Assembly: GCA_022825675.1 (NCBI GenBank)
Contig: JAJDWK010000042.1
Coordinates: 1 to 44,432, forward strand
Direction: 5' to 3'
Length of the DNA: 44,432 nt
DNA from: Anaerolineae bacterium
GTDB taxonomy: Bacteria > Chloroflexota > Anaerolineae > Aggregatilineales > Phototrophicaceae
The translations under genes and the position numbers were made by a program. The notes under the pieces were generated by a model. It had not been told where the DNA came from. It searched no databases and was given only the letters and a program-made list of their open reading frames with translations. Every line of letters begins with the position of its first letter. Position 1 is the stretch's first letter. Of this stretch, positions 33,137 to 41,577 are shown piece after piece.

Positions 33137-33603
33137 TGTATGTATTTGACACTATGGTGTTGTCGCAACAATTCCGATTTTATTATCGAGAGAGATTCCC
33201 AACACTCTGGTCCAACTTTGAAGCAATGGTGGAAAATGGACGAATAACATCAACGAGAGAAGTGAGGCGTGAACTGGAGAATGCAAATGACCAGAACATC
33301 CTTGCGGAAATTGACAGATACAAACAGCTATTTCCAACGCCCACCGCAGAGGAAGAAGAATTTGTAGGTAAGATTTTCGCTATGAGTCATTTCCGACACA
33401 ATATTCCGCGAAAAGCGCTTCTAAAGGGTGGTCGCAACGCTGACCCATGGCTTATTGCACGAGCAGCAACCACAAGAGGGCTAGTAGTAACTAACGAGAA
33501 ATTGCGCGAACATGCTGCTGGCATCCCGAACATTTGTGGTCATTTTGGAATTACATACATTTCCTTTGAAGAATTCATGAAAAGGGAAGGCTGGACATTT
33601 TGA
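33136..33603 (+). CDS. DUF4411-family PIN-like protein, putative toxin
   Basis: Protein of 155 aa of the DUF4411 family, whose fold is PIN-like ribonuclease. The usual start YVFDT gives D5; acidic residues follow in TREVRRELE (E42/E46) and in NADPWLIARA (D103), and VVTNEK (N120-E121) is near the end; the C-terminus HFGITYISFEEFMKREGWTF is typical. These acids would bind Mg2+ for RNA cleavage. GTG start at 33136 overlaps the last base of the ImmA/IrrE stop (TAGTG), so translation is coupled. DUF4411 next to a COG2856 gene is a known toxin-antitoxin arrangement; toxicity here is inferred. Confidence 0.85.
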   Translation: MYVFDTMVLSQQFRFYYRERFPTLWSNFEAMVENGRITSTREVRRELENANDQNILAEIDRYKQLFPTPTAEEEEFVGKIFAMSHFRHNIPRKALLKGGRNADPWLIARAATTRGLVVTNEKLREHAAGIPNICGHFGITYISFEEFMKREGWTF

Positions 33604-34214
33604 CAACAGTGTCTTCCCGCAAAATTCGCCCCGCCTCCACCGCTCTGTTGATCCTGCTCATCCTGCCGCTGCTGGCGATCTTCGCCGCCTTGCTTATGAT
33701 TATGCTCGAAAGCGCGCCACTAGCCGCCAGCGCCACCCCCACCCCCACTTTCATGCCAGCGCCGCCGCGCACCGTCGTCAATTTCGCCGCGCCTGATTTT
33801 GAATTGCCGCTGCTGGATGGCATCACCCTCGTCTCGCCCAGCGACTACCGCGGACGCCCGCTCTTCCTCAACTTTTGGGCGACTTGGTGCGCCCCCTGTG
33901 TGCGCGAGCTGCCAGCGCTGGCGGAATTCGTCGCCGATACCAGCGCTGACCCCGCTGGTCCCGCCCTGCTGACCATCAACCTGGGGGAAACTGCCGCCGA
34001 AATCACCAGTTTCTTGGCGGAAATCGGCATTGATTCGCTGCCAGTGGCGCTGGATATCAACCAGGTCGTCAAACTTGAGTATGGCGTACATAATCTCCCC
34101 ACCACCTTTGTCATCGACAGTGACGGCGTAATCCGCCACCTTAAGCTGGGCGAAATGCGCTATGAAGATATGCAAATCTATCTGGATGCCCTGGAGTATG
34201 CGGCAAGCCCATAG
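33600..34214 (+). CDS. TlpA/ResA-like membrane-anchored thioredoxin
   Basis: Thiol-disulfide oxidoreductase of 204 aa. A single N-terminal transmembrane anchor (about 14-36, LLILLILPLLAIFAALLMIM) is followed by a short Thr/Pro linker and a thioredoxin fold of the TlpA/AhpC-TSA type: PDFELPLLDG, FLNFWATWCAPCVRELPAL with active-site C97-A-P-C100, and the cis-Pro loop LPTTFVIDSDG. It faces the outside and probably keeps cysteines or heme-binding sites reduced. The TTG at 33600 has GGGAAGG upstream and overlaps the stop of the DUF4411 gene (TTGA). GC content returns to the local norm here. Confidence 0.88.
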   Translation: MTTVSSRKIRPASTALLILLILPLLAIFAALLMIMLESAPLAASATPTPTFMPAPPRTVVNFAAPDFELPLLDGITLVSPSDYRGRPLFLNFWATWCAPCVRELPALAEFVADTSADPAGPALLTINLGETAAEITSFLAEIGIDSLPVALDINQVVKLEYGVHNLPTTFVIDSDGVIRHLKLGEMRYEDMQIYLDALEYAASP

Positions 34215-34229
34215 AGGAGAGCGCTAACG

Positions 34230-34982
34230 ATGCCTGTCACACTCAGCGGGAAAAGTGCCCTGGTAACCGGCTCGGCGCAGCGCGTCGGCGCTGTCATCGC
34301 CCTTGAACTCGCGCGGCAAGGCGTGAATATCCTGGTGCATTACAATCGCACTGATGCGGCGCAGCTGCGCGCTACCTTAAAAGAAATCAAATCGCTCGGC
34401 GTCGCCGCCCATTCGGTCCAGGCGGACCTGAGCACAGTGGCGGGCGTGGACGCGCTTTTCGCTGGGGTGCTAGAAAGTTTCGGGAAGCTGGACATTGTGG
34501 TGAATAACGCGTCGGTATTCCAAAAGCGGCGCTTGCTGGACATCAGCCCGGCGGAGTGGGACCTCACGATGGCGGTTAATTTGCGGGCGCCATTTCTCAT
34601 AACCCAGCGCGCCGCCCGCTTGATGGCGCGTAACCCCGCGCCTGGCGGCGTCATCATTAATATCAGCGATGCTGGCGCTGATGGTCCTTGGAAAGACTAT
34701 GCCCACCACGGCATCAGCAAATCCGCCCTGTGGATGCTGACGCAGGTGAGCGCCCAAAGCCTGGGACCCACAATCCGCGTTAATGCCATCGTGCCTGGCC
34801 CAATTATGAAACCCGCCGGGCAAGACCTCTCCGATGAAGCCTGGGCGCGCGTCGGCGCTCGCAGCCCCTTGAAGCGCACTGGCAGCGCCGAAGATGTCGC
34901 GCGGGCGGTTTGTTACCTCTGCCGCGAAGACTACATCACGGGCGAGCTGCTGCATGTCAACGCGGGCGAGCACCTGCGCTGA
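34230..34982 (+). CDS. Short-chain dehydrogenase/reductase, pteridine-reductase-like, atypical active site
   Basis: SDR-family protein of 250 aa. Cofactor motif TGSAQRVG at 13-20 with R18 suggests NADPH and resembles pteridine reductase/FolM proteins; NNAS is at 92-95 and S146 in NISDAG is the catalytic serine. The expected tyrosine four residues before the catalytic lysine K164 is replaced by H160 (YAHHGISK); Y157 is three residues too early. Either activity is altered or another residue substitutes. The ATG at 34230 follows GAGGAGAG. It lies 15 bases after the TlpA-like gene and is probably cotranscribed. Substrate unknown. Confidence 0.88.
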   Translation: MPVTLSGKSALVTGSAQRVGAVIALELARQGVNILVHYNRTDAAQLRATLKEIKSLGVAAHSVQADLSTVAGVDALFAGVLESFGKLDIVVNNASVFQKRRLLDISPAEWDLTMAVNLRAPFLITQRAARLMARNPAPGGVIINISDAGADGPWKDYAHHGISKSALWMLTQVSAQSLGPTIRVNAIVPGPIMKPAGQDLSDEAWARVGARSPLKRTGSAEDVARAVCYLCREDYITGELLHVNAGEHLR

Positions 34983-35115
34983 TGCTGAATAGCACTGGCT
35001 GAAGGAACTCAGCAATGCCGCCCGCGCCTACTGTATCGCCCACGGGCTTTGGTCTGATATACTAGGCTTCCATTTTGTGCATGTGATGCAGTGCTGAGCG
35101 CGGAGCAAAACTTCA

Positions 35116-36180
35116 ATGCCACTGGTCGCCCATACACCCTTGCCGAGTTTCCAGCGCTTGCGCCAACGGGGGCAGGAAGTGCTCTCCCTCCAGCGCGCGC
35201 TGACGCAAGATATCCGCGAGCTGCATATCGGCTTGCTGAATATGATGCCGGACGCGGCGCTGCAAATCACCGAGCGGCAATTCATGCGGCTGGTGGGCAA
35301 CAGCAACCAAATCGCCCAATTTTATATGCACATTTTTTCCCTGCCCGGTTTAGAGCGCAGCCCGTCAACAAAAGCCTATATTGACGAATTCTATACCAGC
35401 TTCGACGCCGTCAAAGCTGACGGGCTGGACGCGCTTATCATCACCGGCGCCAATGTCGCCAACCCCAGCCTGGATCAAGAGCGCTTTTGGCAGCCGCTGA
35501 CGGAAGTCATCGAATGGGCTTGGGAGCATGTAACGTCGACGCTCTGCTCCTGCCTGGCAACGCATGCGCTGATGAAATACTTCTACCAAATCGACCGCGT
35601 CAAGCGCGGCAGCAAAAAATGGGGTGTATTTGAACACCGCGTAACCCAGCCCAATCACCCGCTTTTGCGCGAGATCAACACCCGCTTTGATGTGCCGCAT
35701 TCCCGCTGGAACGCCATCACGCCGCAGCAGATTGAAGCTGCCGGCTTGACGCTGCTCATCCGCAGTTTTGATGGCGAGGCGCACATGGCGGTCAGCCCCG
35801 ATCAGCTGCGCATGGTCTACTTCCAGGGACATCCGGAATACGATATCAACAGCCTGCTGAAAGAATACAAGCGCGACCTGCTCGGCTATTTCAACGGCGA
35901 GAACCCGCAGCCGCCTTATCCCGAGAATTATTTCCCGCTGGAAGCGCGGGAAATCGCCGAAAGCTTCATCAGCCGGGCACAGCTGGCGCTGGAAACTGGC
36001 AGCGCCCTGCCCGCATTCCCCGAGGAGAATTTCCTGCCCTGGCTGGACAATACCTGGGGCGATACCGCCAAGGCGATTTTTAACAATTGGCTGGGCGCGG
36101 TCTATCAAGTTACCAATGTCGACCGCCAGCTGCCCTTTGACGCCGGCGTTGACCCCGCCGACCCACTGGGCATCCTGTAG
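35116..36180 (+). CDS. metA: Homoserine O-succinyltransferase-family protein (MetA)
   Basis: Acylates homoserine at the start of methionine synthesis; cytoplasmic, 354 aa. It belongs to a longer subgroup than the ~309-aa E. coli protein. Core segments are IRELHIGLLNMMPDAALQ (33-50), ALIITGANVANPS, CSCLATHALMKYF with likely nucleophile C146, WGVFEHRV, FDVPHSRWNAI and YFQGHPEYD with the catalytic His. The acyl donor (succinyl- or acetyl-CoA) cannot be decided from sequence by eye. GGAG lies about 9 bases before the ATG at 35116. The alpha/beta hydrolase gene starts two bases after its stop. Confidence 0.9.
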   Translation: MPLVAHTPLPSFQRLRQRGQEVLSLQRALTQDIRELHIGLLNMMPDAALQITERQFMRLVGNSNQIAQFYMHIFSLPGLERSPSTKAYIDEFYTSFDAVKADGLDALIITGANVANPSLDQERFWQPLTEVIEWAWEHVTSTLCSCLATHALMKYFYQIDRVKRGSKKWGVFEHRVTQPNHPLLREINTRFDVPHSRWNAITPQQIEAAGLTLLIRSFDGEAHMAVSPDQLRMVYFQGHPEYDINSLLKEYKRDLLGYFNGENPQPPYPENYFPLEAREIAESFISRAQLALETGSALPAFPEENFLPWLDNTWGDTAKAIFNNWLGAVYQVTNVDRQLPFDAGVDPADPLGIL

Positions 36181-36182
36181 CC

Positions 36183-37121
36183 ATGCCCGCTTCAATATCG
36201 CGTAGGGAGCGCCAGCGAAGCTGGCTGCTCCTGCTGATGCTCTTCGCCGCCGTGAGCCTGTCCCGCGCCCAAAAGCCGGAGGAACCCATGCCCCTGCTGA
36301 CTGTCGCCGACTATGTGCGGCTTCCTTATATCGAGCCGGATCACCGCTATGCCTATGGCGATGCGCCGCTGCAATTCGCCGAGCTTTACCTGCCAGCTTC
36401 CGCGCCGCCCCATCCGCTGATTCTGCTGGTTCACGGCGGCTGCTACAGCGGCGAATACGACTTGAAACCGCTGAGCGCGCTGGCGCGTCGCTTGACTGCC
36501 GAGGGTTTTGCCGTTTGGAATATCGAATATCGCAGCGCCGGCACTGGCGGCGATTTCCCCAACATGTTCCTCGATGTCGCCGCGGCTGCCGATGCCCTGC
36601 GCGATATCGCGGCGGCGCATAGCCTCGACCTCGAAACAGTTATCGCCGCCGGGCACTCGGCGGGCGGGCACCTGGCGCTGTGGCTGGCGGCGCGGGCGCA
36701 GCTCGCCGCCTCCAGCCCGCTCTATCGCGCCGACCCGCTGTCAATCGCCGCTGTTCTGGGCTTGGCACCAATCGCCGATATCGAAGACGCGCTGCGCCGT
36801 GGCATGTGCGGGGCGGCATTAAGCGCGGTCATGGGCGATACCCCTGAGGCGCATCTGCCCGCTGCATCGCCGCGAGCGCTGCTGCCGCCGGGCAATCCGC
36901 AAACGCTGATAGTCGGCGCGGATGACCACTTGGTGCTCGCCAATGTCCAGCGCTATGTTGAGGCGGCGGCGAAATCAAACGCCGCTGTAGAGCTGATGAC
37001 GCTGGCAGGAGCGGGGCATTTCGAAATTGTCGCCGTTGACGCGCCCGCCATGCAGGCGGTGCTGGCGGCGCTGCGGGATTTGTACGGGCGCGCCCGGGCG
37101 GATGTAAGTGAAAGTACATAG
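36183..37121 (+). CDS. Secreted alpha/beta-hydrolase (esterase/formamidase-like) with repeat-derived C-terminus
   Basis: Protein of 312 aa. A signal peptide (RSWLLLLMLFAAVSLSRA) is followed by the hydrolase fold: LILLVHGGCYSGEYD (oxyanion HGG), the nucleophile elbow AAGHSAGGHLALWLA, acid VGADDH and the histidine GAGHFEI. The pattern resembles BD-FAE/kynurenine-formamidase-like esterases. The start is the ATG at 36183, two bases after metA. The last residues DVSEST and the stop codon lie inside dispersed repeat copy F, which begins at 37101, so the original C-terminus was probably altered slightly beyond LYGRAR. Confidence 0.83.
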   Translation: MPASISRRERQRSWLLLLMLFAAVSLSRAQKPEEPMPLLTVADYVRLPYIEPDHRYAYGDAPLQFAELYLPASAPPHPLILLVHGGCYSGEYDLKPLSALARRLTAEGFAVWNIEYRSAGTGGDFPNMFLDVAAAADALRDIAAAHSLDLETVIAAGHSAGGHLALWLAARAQLAASSPLYRADPLSIAAVLGLAPIADIEDALRRGMCGAALSAVMGDTPEAHLPAASPRALLPPGNPQTLIVGADDHLVLANVQRYVEAAAKSNAAVELMTLAGAGHFEIVAVDAPAMQAVLAALRDLYGRARADVSEST

Positions 37122-37340
37122 TGAGAACTTATGGCAGCAAAGAGTCGACAGGGATATGTACCACCGAGTACACCGAGATATACCGAGAACAGCATGAGAA
37201 GTCGCATTAAATCTTTTCTCGGTGGTAGGGGCTGTATACAAACTACCCTGATATATGAAGAAGCATAGAGCCATGTCAAGGAAAAACTTTGTGCCCTTTG
37301 TGTCTTTGTGGTGAACACATATTTAATGCGATTGCCCTGA
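37101..37340 (+). repeat. Composite dispersed repeat, copy F
   Basis: Covers almost all of the gap after the hydrolase. It opens GATGTAAGTGAAAGTACATA inside the hydrolase frame, then GTCGACAGGGATATGTACC, ACCGAGTACACCGAGATATA, CCGAGAACAGCATGAGAAG, a loop, and TCTTTTCTCGGTGGTAGGGG with the CTCAATTTTCC part of the arm deleted. It finishes with ACTTTGTGCCCTTTGTGTC and TTTGTGGTGAACACATATT, ATGCGATTGCCC, the reverse complement of the module that opens copies B and E. Orientation as copy B. About 70 bases remain before the VOC gene, with no signal except the ribosome site. Confidence 0.8.
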
Positions 37341-37411
37341 GGCAAATTGCCATCCGCCCCCGCCCGCGTTAAGCTTATGGCATCGGCAGCAAAAGCGGGG
37401 GAGGGCAAGCC

Positions 37412-37822
37412 ATGTTTGAGAGACTGGCGCATGTCTGCATCGGCGCGACTGACTTGGCGGCGGCGGAACATTTTTATGTCAACTTGCTCGGTATGGAAAA
37501 AGCCTTCGATTTCATCCGCGCGGGAGAGCGTTTCGGCTTTTATGTCAAAGCTGGCGCCACCACCTTCATCGAAGTCTTCGCGCAGAGCGAAGAACCCAAT
37601 AGAGAGCGCCCCATCATGCGGCATTTTTGCCTGCAAGTGGCGGATATTGACGCTGTCATCGCCGCCCTGCGCCAGCGCGGCGTGCAAGTCTCGGACAAGA
37701 AAATGGGCGGCGATAACAACTGGCAAGCCTGGCTGAGCGACCCGAGCGGCGTCGCCATCGAGCTGATGGAATACAACAAAACAAGCACACAATTTACTGG
37801 CGAGCCTGTGGTTTTTGACTAG
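37412..37822 (+). CDS. VOC-superfamily (glyoxalase/dioxygenase-like) metalloprotein
   Basis: Protein of 136 aa with one vicinal-oxygen-chelate module of paired beta-alpha-beta-beta-beta units. Likely metal ligands: H7 (LAHVCIG), E in TFIEVFAQ, H in IMRHFCLQV and E in AIELMEYN. The half-motifs AAEHFYVNLLGMEK and WLSDPSGVAIELME are typical of lactoylglutathione-lyase-like and fosfomycin-resistance-like proteins; the precise reaction is open. A good ribosome site (GGGGAGGG) lies upstream of the ATG. It ends 49 bases before the preferred start of the DUF389 gene. Confidence 0.87.
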   Translation: MFERLAHVCIGATDLAAAEHFYVNLLGMEKAFDFIRAGERFGFYVKAGATTFIEVFAQSEEPNRERPIMRHFCLQVADIDAVIAALRQRGVQVSDKKMGGDNNWQAWLSDPSGVAIELMEYNKTSTQFTGEPVVFD

Positions 37823-37871
37823 CGCAGCCAGGGGAATTTCTATCACATATAATCAGAATAAGCTGCCTGCT

Positions 37872-39974
37872 ATGAACACAGAGCCTGCCGCCGCCCCGCC
37901 CCCAGCCGAAGCGACAAGCCCCGACGAATATTACGCCAACACGGTGGTTGTGCCCCTGGGCAGGCCCGATACCGCTATCGAGATGCTCAAAATTGCCGGC
38001 GAATTGGTGCATCCGGTCGAAGGCTTGGTCATCGCCCTGGTGATTTCTCTCGGCGATATCGAAGCCACCAACAAGGTCAGCAATCTTGTCAACCCGGCGG
38101 TGGAAGAATTCCGCAAAACGGACCGCGGACACCAAGTCGAGCTGGTTACCGAAATGGCGGTCAGCGTGTCCCGTGGCATCTTGGATGTCGCCCGCGAGCG
38201 CAACGCCGATGTGATATTGCTGGGCGCCCAGCGCCCGACGCAAGGCGCTGTCAAGCTGGGCACAGTGGTCGAGAATGTCATCGCCACCGCGCCCTGCGGC
38301 GTCTTGATTTACCGCATAAGCGCCTCGCCCTATTTTGACCAGGTTGTGGTGCCGGTGGATGGCCGCCTGCCCTCAACCATTGCGATACGGCTGGGCATCA
38401 GCATCGCTCGCCACCATCAACTGCCCTTGCAGCAAATGAATGTGCAAAGCGATTATCACTATAACCCGGCGCATGAAGCGGCGATAAAAGAATATGAATC
38501 GCAGCTGCCCCGCCACCGCGACCTGCGCAAGCGCATCATCACCGGGCAGAAGCCGGCGCAAACTATCGTCGAGAGCTTGACGCCCGATGACCTGCTGGTG
38601 CTGGGCTTCTCGCAGAAGACCGATCTCGAGCGCCAAATCATTGATGATATGACTAATCAACTGCTCAATCGGGCGCCGGGACCAGTGATTCTCATCTCTC
38701 AAATTGAGTGGCATCGCGGCTTGCGCGGCGCGCTTGAACATGGTCTCGCCCGCCTCAACCCGCGCCTGACGCTGGTCGAGCAAAATGAGCTGATTTGGAG
38801 CGCCCAGCACGACGCCAACAGCAACCTCGATTATGTGGTGATGATTGTGCTCTCGGCGGCGCTGGCGACTTTAGGTTTGCTGACCAACAGCGCCGCCGTG
38901 ATTATCGGCGCGATGCTGGTCGCCCCGTTGATGGCGCCGCTCTCCAGCTTTTCCACTGGCATGGCGACTGGCATCCTGAAGTTGACGCGCCGCGCCAGCC
39001 TCACGCTCTTCACCGGCGTTACCCTGGCGCTTTTGATTTCGATTGCCATGGGCATCGTTTTGCCAATCGATTCGCCGACAGAGGAGATGCTGGTGCGCGG
39101 CAGCCCCAATCTGCTGGATGCCGCCATCGCGCTGGTTTCCGGCTGGGTCGCCGCGTATGCCAACGCGCGCAAAGGCATCCCGGCGGCATTGGCTGGCGTC
39201 GCCATCGCCGCCGCGCTGATGCCGCCAATCTGCACGATTGGCTTGGGCATCGCCCTGCGGGATATCAACCTGGCTATCGGCGCGAACCTGCTTTTCCTCG
39301 CCAATATCACCTTCATCATCGCCGCGCAATACATCACTTTTCTGTGGATGGGCTTGCGCCCGACAGAAGAGCGCGAAGGCTCCACCCAAAGCCGCTCGCG
39401 CGCCTGGTGGCTGGTGCTGTTTGTCATCACGATTTTGGTAACGGGCATCTTCGCCCGCTTGGGCTCGCGCGCGGTTGATGAAGCGCATATCCGCGAGCAG
39501 TTGGAAAACGAAGCCTTCCTGGGCGCGTCCATCGCCGAATATCATGTGATATCGTCAGTGCCGCTCAGCGTCCAGATGCTGGTGCAATCCGACCATATCA
39601 TCACGCCGGAAGAAGTCATCGCCGCGCAGCAGTTGATTGACGAGCTTTATCAGCAAAGCGTCGATCTCACAGTTGTCGCCCGCCAGATTGTGCGCCCCCT
39701 GGACCCGCTGATTGCCTCAATCAGCGCGATATTGCGCGAGGCTTATCCCCAGGCGAATATCCTCAATGTCACGGTTGACTGGAGCGATAGCCTGCGCATC
39801 GGCGTTACCTTGCAAGACCGGCAGCCGCCCGGCGAAAACAGCCTGGAGGCGGTGCGGCGGCGCATCGGCGCGCTTGCCGACCGCGCCGTGCAGCTTGATG
39901 TCGCCTTCCAGCAGGTGATTTCTGTGGGCGATTCCCCCGCCAGGGTGGATTTTGTCAATCGCCGCCTGCACTGA
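37872..39974 (+). CDS. Tandem Usp domains fused to DUF389 membrane protein
   Basis: Protein of 700 aa from the ATG at 37872; a TTG at 37815 is in frame but overlaps the VOC gene. Residues about 20-155 and 160-280 look like two universal-stress-protein domains (NTVVVPLGRPDTAIEMLK and FDQVVVPVDGRLPSTIAIRL), which bind ATP in some families. Residues about 310-490 are the DUF389 membrane core with five or six helices (SAAVIIGAMLVAPLMAPLSS, GIPAALAGVAIAAALMPP). A further helix near 520 and a cytoplasmic C-terminal domain follow. DUF389 proteins are proposed transporters or stress-related membrane proteins. The end overlaps by 20 bases the end of the convergent ankyrin gene. Confidence 0.82.
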   Translation: MNTEPAAAPPPAEATSPDEYYANTVVVPLGRPDTAIEMLKIAGELVHPVEGLVIALVISLGDIEATNKVSNLVNPAVEEFRKTDRGHQVELVTEMAVSVSRGILDVARERNADVILLGAQRPTQGAVKLGTVVENVIATAPCGVLIYRISASPYFDQVVVPVDGRLPSTIAIRLGISIARHHQLPLQQMNVQSDYHYNPAHEAAIKEYESQLPRHRDLRKRIITGQKPAQTIVESLTPDDLLVLGFSQKTDLERQIIDDMTNQLLNRAPGPVILISQIEWHRGLRGALEHGLARLNPRLTLVEQNELIWSAQHDANSNLDYVVMIVLSAALATLGLLTNSAAVIIGAMLVAPLMAPLSSFSTGMATGILKLTRRASLTLFTGVTLALLISIAMGIVLPIDSPTEEMLVRGSPNLLDAAIALVSGWVAAYANARKGIPAALAGVAIAAALMPPICTIGLGIALRDINLAIGANLLFLANITFIIAAQYITFLWMGLRPTEEREGSTQSRSRAWWLVLFVITILVTGIFARLGSRAVDEAHIREQLENEAFLGASIAEYHVISSVPLSVQMLVQSDHIITPEEVIAAQQLIDELYQQSVDLTVVARQIVRPLDPLIASISAILREAYPQANILNVTVDWSDSLRIGVTLQDRQPPGENSLEAVRRRIGALADRAVQLDVAFQQVISVGDSPARVDFVNRRLH

Positions 39975-41490
39975 TGCCGGCGCGTAATATCGCGTCCAGG
40001 GCAGCGTCGCCGCTGGGCAGCCACTCTGCGCGCACTTCCGACCCCGCTGCCACCAGCAGCTCCATGCTGGCGTAGAAATCGCCATCTTTGCGCCAACTGT
40101 GCTCGCGCCCATACATGCAAGTCGTCAGCGGGGTGCCGCCATAGCGGTTGAGCCAGGTCAACGGCGGCGCGTTATCCCCGGCGAGCAGGATGGCGATGCA
40201 ATCGGCAAAGCCGTGAAACGCGGCGGCATGCAGCGGCGTCATCGCGTCATCATCGCGGATGTGCAGGTCGAATCCCAAGCCTGTCATCAGCCGCAGGGAA
40301 GCGGCATTGCCCGTCCAGGCGGCGTGGATCAGCTGGCGCTGGTCACGCTCGTCCAGGCTGGCGACCAATCCCGGATGCGCTTCGGCGATGCGCCGCGCCG
40401 CCGCATCCCCCGCCGCGCACAGGGCGAGCAATTGCAGCGCCGGCGGGCTTTGCGCCACCAGGAAGCGGAAAATTTCCTCTTGGCTGCATTCCAGCGCGGC
40501 TTGATGCGGCGACAGCCCGGCGGCGTTAAAGGCATAGACATATTGATGGCTGCCATCAGCGCGCGGTGCCAGGTCATAGCCGCTGGCGTTGATGCGCGCG
40601 CCCAGCGCCCCCGGGCGCTGGCGCAAAGCCGCTTGAACCAAGCTCAAGTCGCCCAGCATGACAGCGGCGAAGATATCAACCTGGGCGCCGCGTTCTACAA
40701 GGGCGCGCGCCGTCTCAAAATCGCGCGCGCCCAGCTGCCATTGCAGCGGCGTCGAGGCGTGGTCGAGGTCGCGCGCTTCCATATCAGCGCCGCGCGCCAG
40801 CAGCCAGTCGATGACCGCCGGCTCGCGGGCGTAATGCAGCGGCGTTTTGCCATCGCCGCCGCGGCGGGACACAATCGCCGCATCAGCGCGGTAGGCGGCT
40901 TCCAGCCAATCGAGCCAGCCTTGCTCCGCCGCCGCATGCGCGTTGACGCGCGCGCCGCGTTCAATTAGCGCCGCCGCTGCCGCTGCCGATGCGCCTTCGA
41001 GGATGTGAAAGTCGCCCGCCCACCACTGCGATTTCGCGTTGATGTCCGCGCCATGTTTCAGCAGCGCATCCACCAGCGCCAGGTTCTCTTTGGCGATGAT
41101 GAGCGCGGTCGAGCCAAACCAGAAGTGCGGGTCATCAAGGGTCGAGCGCAGGGCGGGCTGGGCGGCGAGAAGCGCGTCCAGCGCGGCGGCATCGCCAGCG
41201 TATACCAGCGCTTTGAACTGCTCCAGCGCCTCGCCGTAGTTGCTGTTTTTCAGCTTGATATTCAGCAGCAGCTCGCCCCAGCTCTGCGCGCCATTTTCCC
41301 GCGCGATGACAGTGCGCGCCTCGGGCAGCGCCAGCGGAAAAGCGGCGGCATCCGCGCGCGCGCCGAACTTGACCGGCGGCAGCTGGCGGTGGACGCGGTC
41401 GATGGCAGTGTCAGCAGCCGCGTGGAAGGCGGCGAGCAAATCGGCAGCTTCGCGCTCAAAGCTGGGCGCATCGGGATTAGCTTGTGGCAT
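39955..41490 (-). CDS. Ankyrin-repeat protein
   Basis: Protein of 511 aa with several ankyrin repeats, clearest near residues 125-160 (GSTALIIAKENLALVDALL), 220-245 (GKTPLHYAREPAVIDWLL), 250-275 (STPLQWQLGARDFETARAL) and 415-440 (MTPLHAAAFHGFADCIAILL). The N-terminal ~110 residues are outside the repeats. No signal or membrane segment, so likely cytoplasmic protein-protein contact. The ATG at 41490 is preferred (AGGTAAT upstream) to the TTG just before it. Partner unknown. Convergent with the DUF389 gene. Confidence 0.85.
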   Translation of the reverse strand: MPQANPDAPSFEREAADLLAAFHAAADTAIDRVHRQLPPVKFGARADAAAFPLALPEARTVIARENGAQSWGELLLNIKLKNSNYGEALEQFKALVYAGDAAALDALLAAQPALRSTLDDPHFWFGSTALIIAKENLALVDALLKHGADINAKSQWWAGDFHILEGASAAAAAALIERGARVNAHAAAEQGWLDWLEAAYRADAAIVSRRGGDGKTPLHYAREPAVIDWLLARGADMEARDLDHASTPLQWQLGARDFETARALVERGAQVDIFAAVMLGDLSLVQAALRQRPGALGARINASGYDLAPRADGSHQYVYAFNAAGLSPHQAALECSQEEIFRFLVAQSPPALQLLALCAAGDAAARRIAEAHPGLVASLDERDQRQLIHAAWTGNAASLRLMTGLGFDLHIRDDDAMTPLHAAAFHGFADCIAILLAGDNAPPLTWLNRYGGTPLTTCMYGREHSWRKDGDFYASMELLVAAGSEVRAEWLPSGDAALDAILRAGISAGGD

Positions 41491-41577
41491 CAAATTACCT
41501 CAATAGTTCCATTGGGTCATGCGAAAATGGAATAGTTACTCTCCGCTGACAGGCTTGCCTCTACCAGTTTTGTACGG

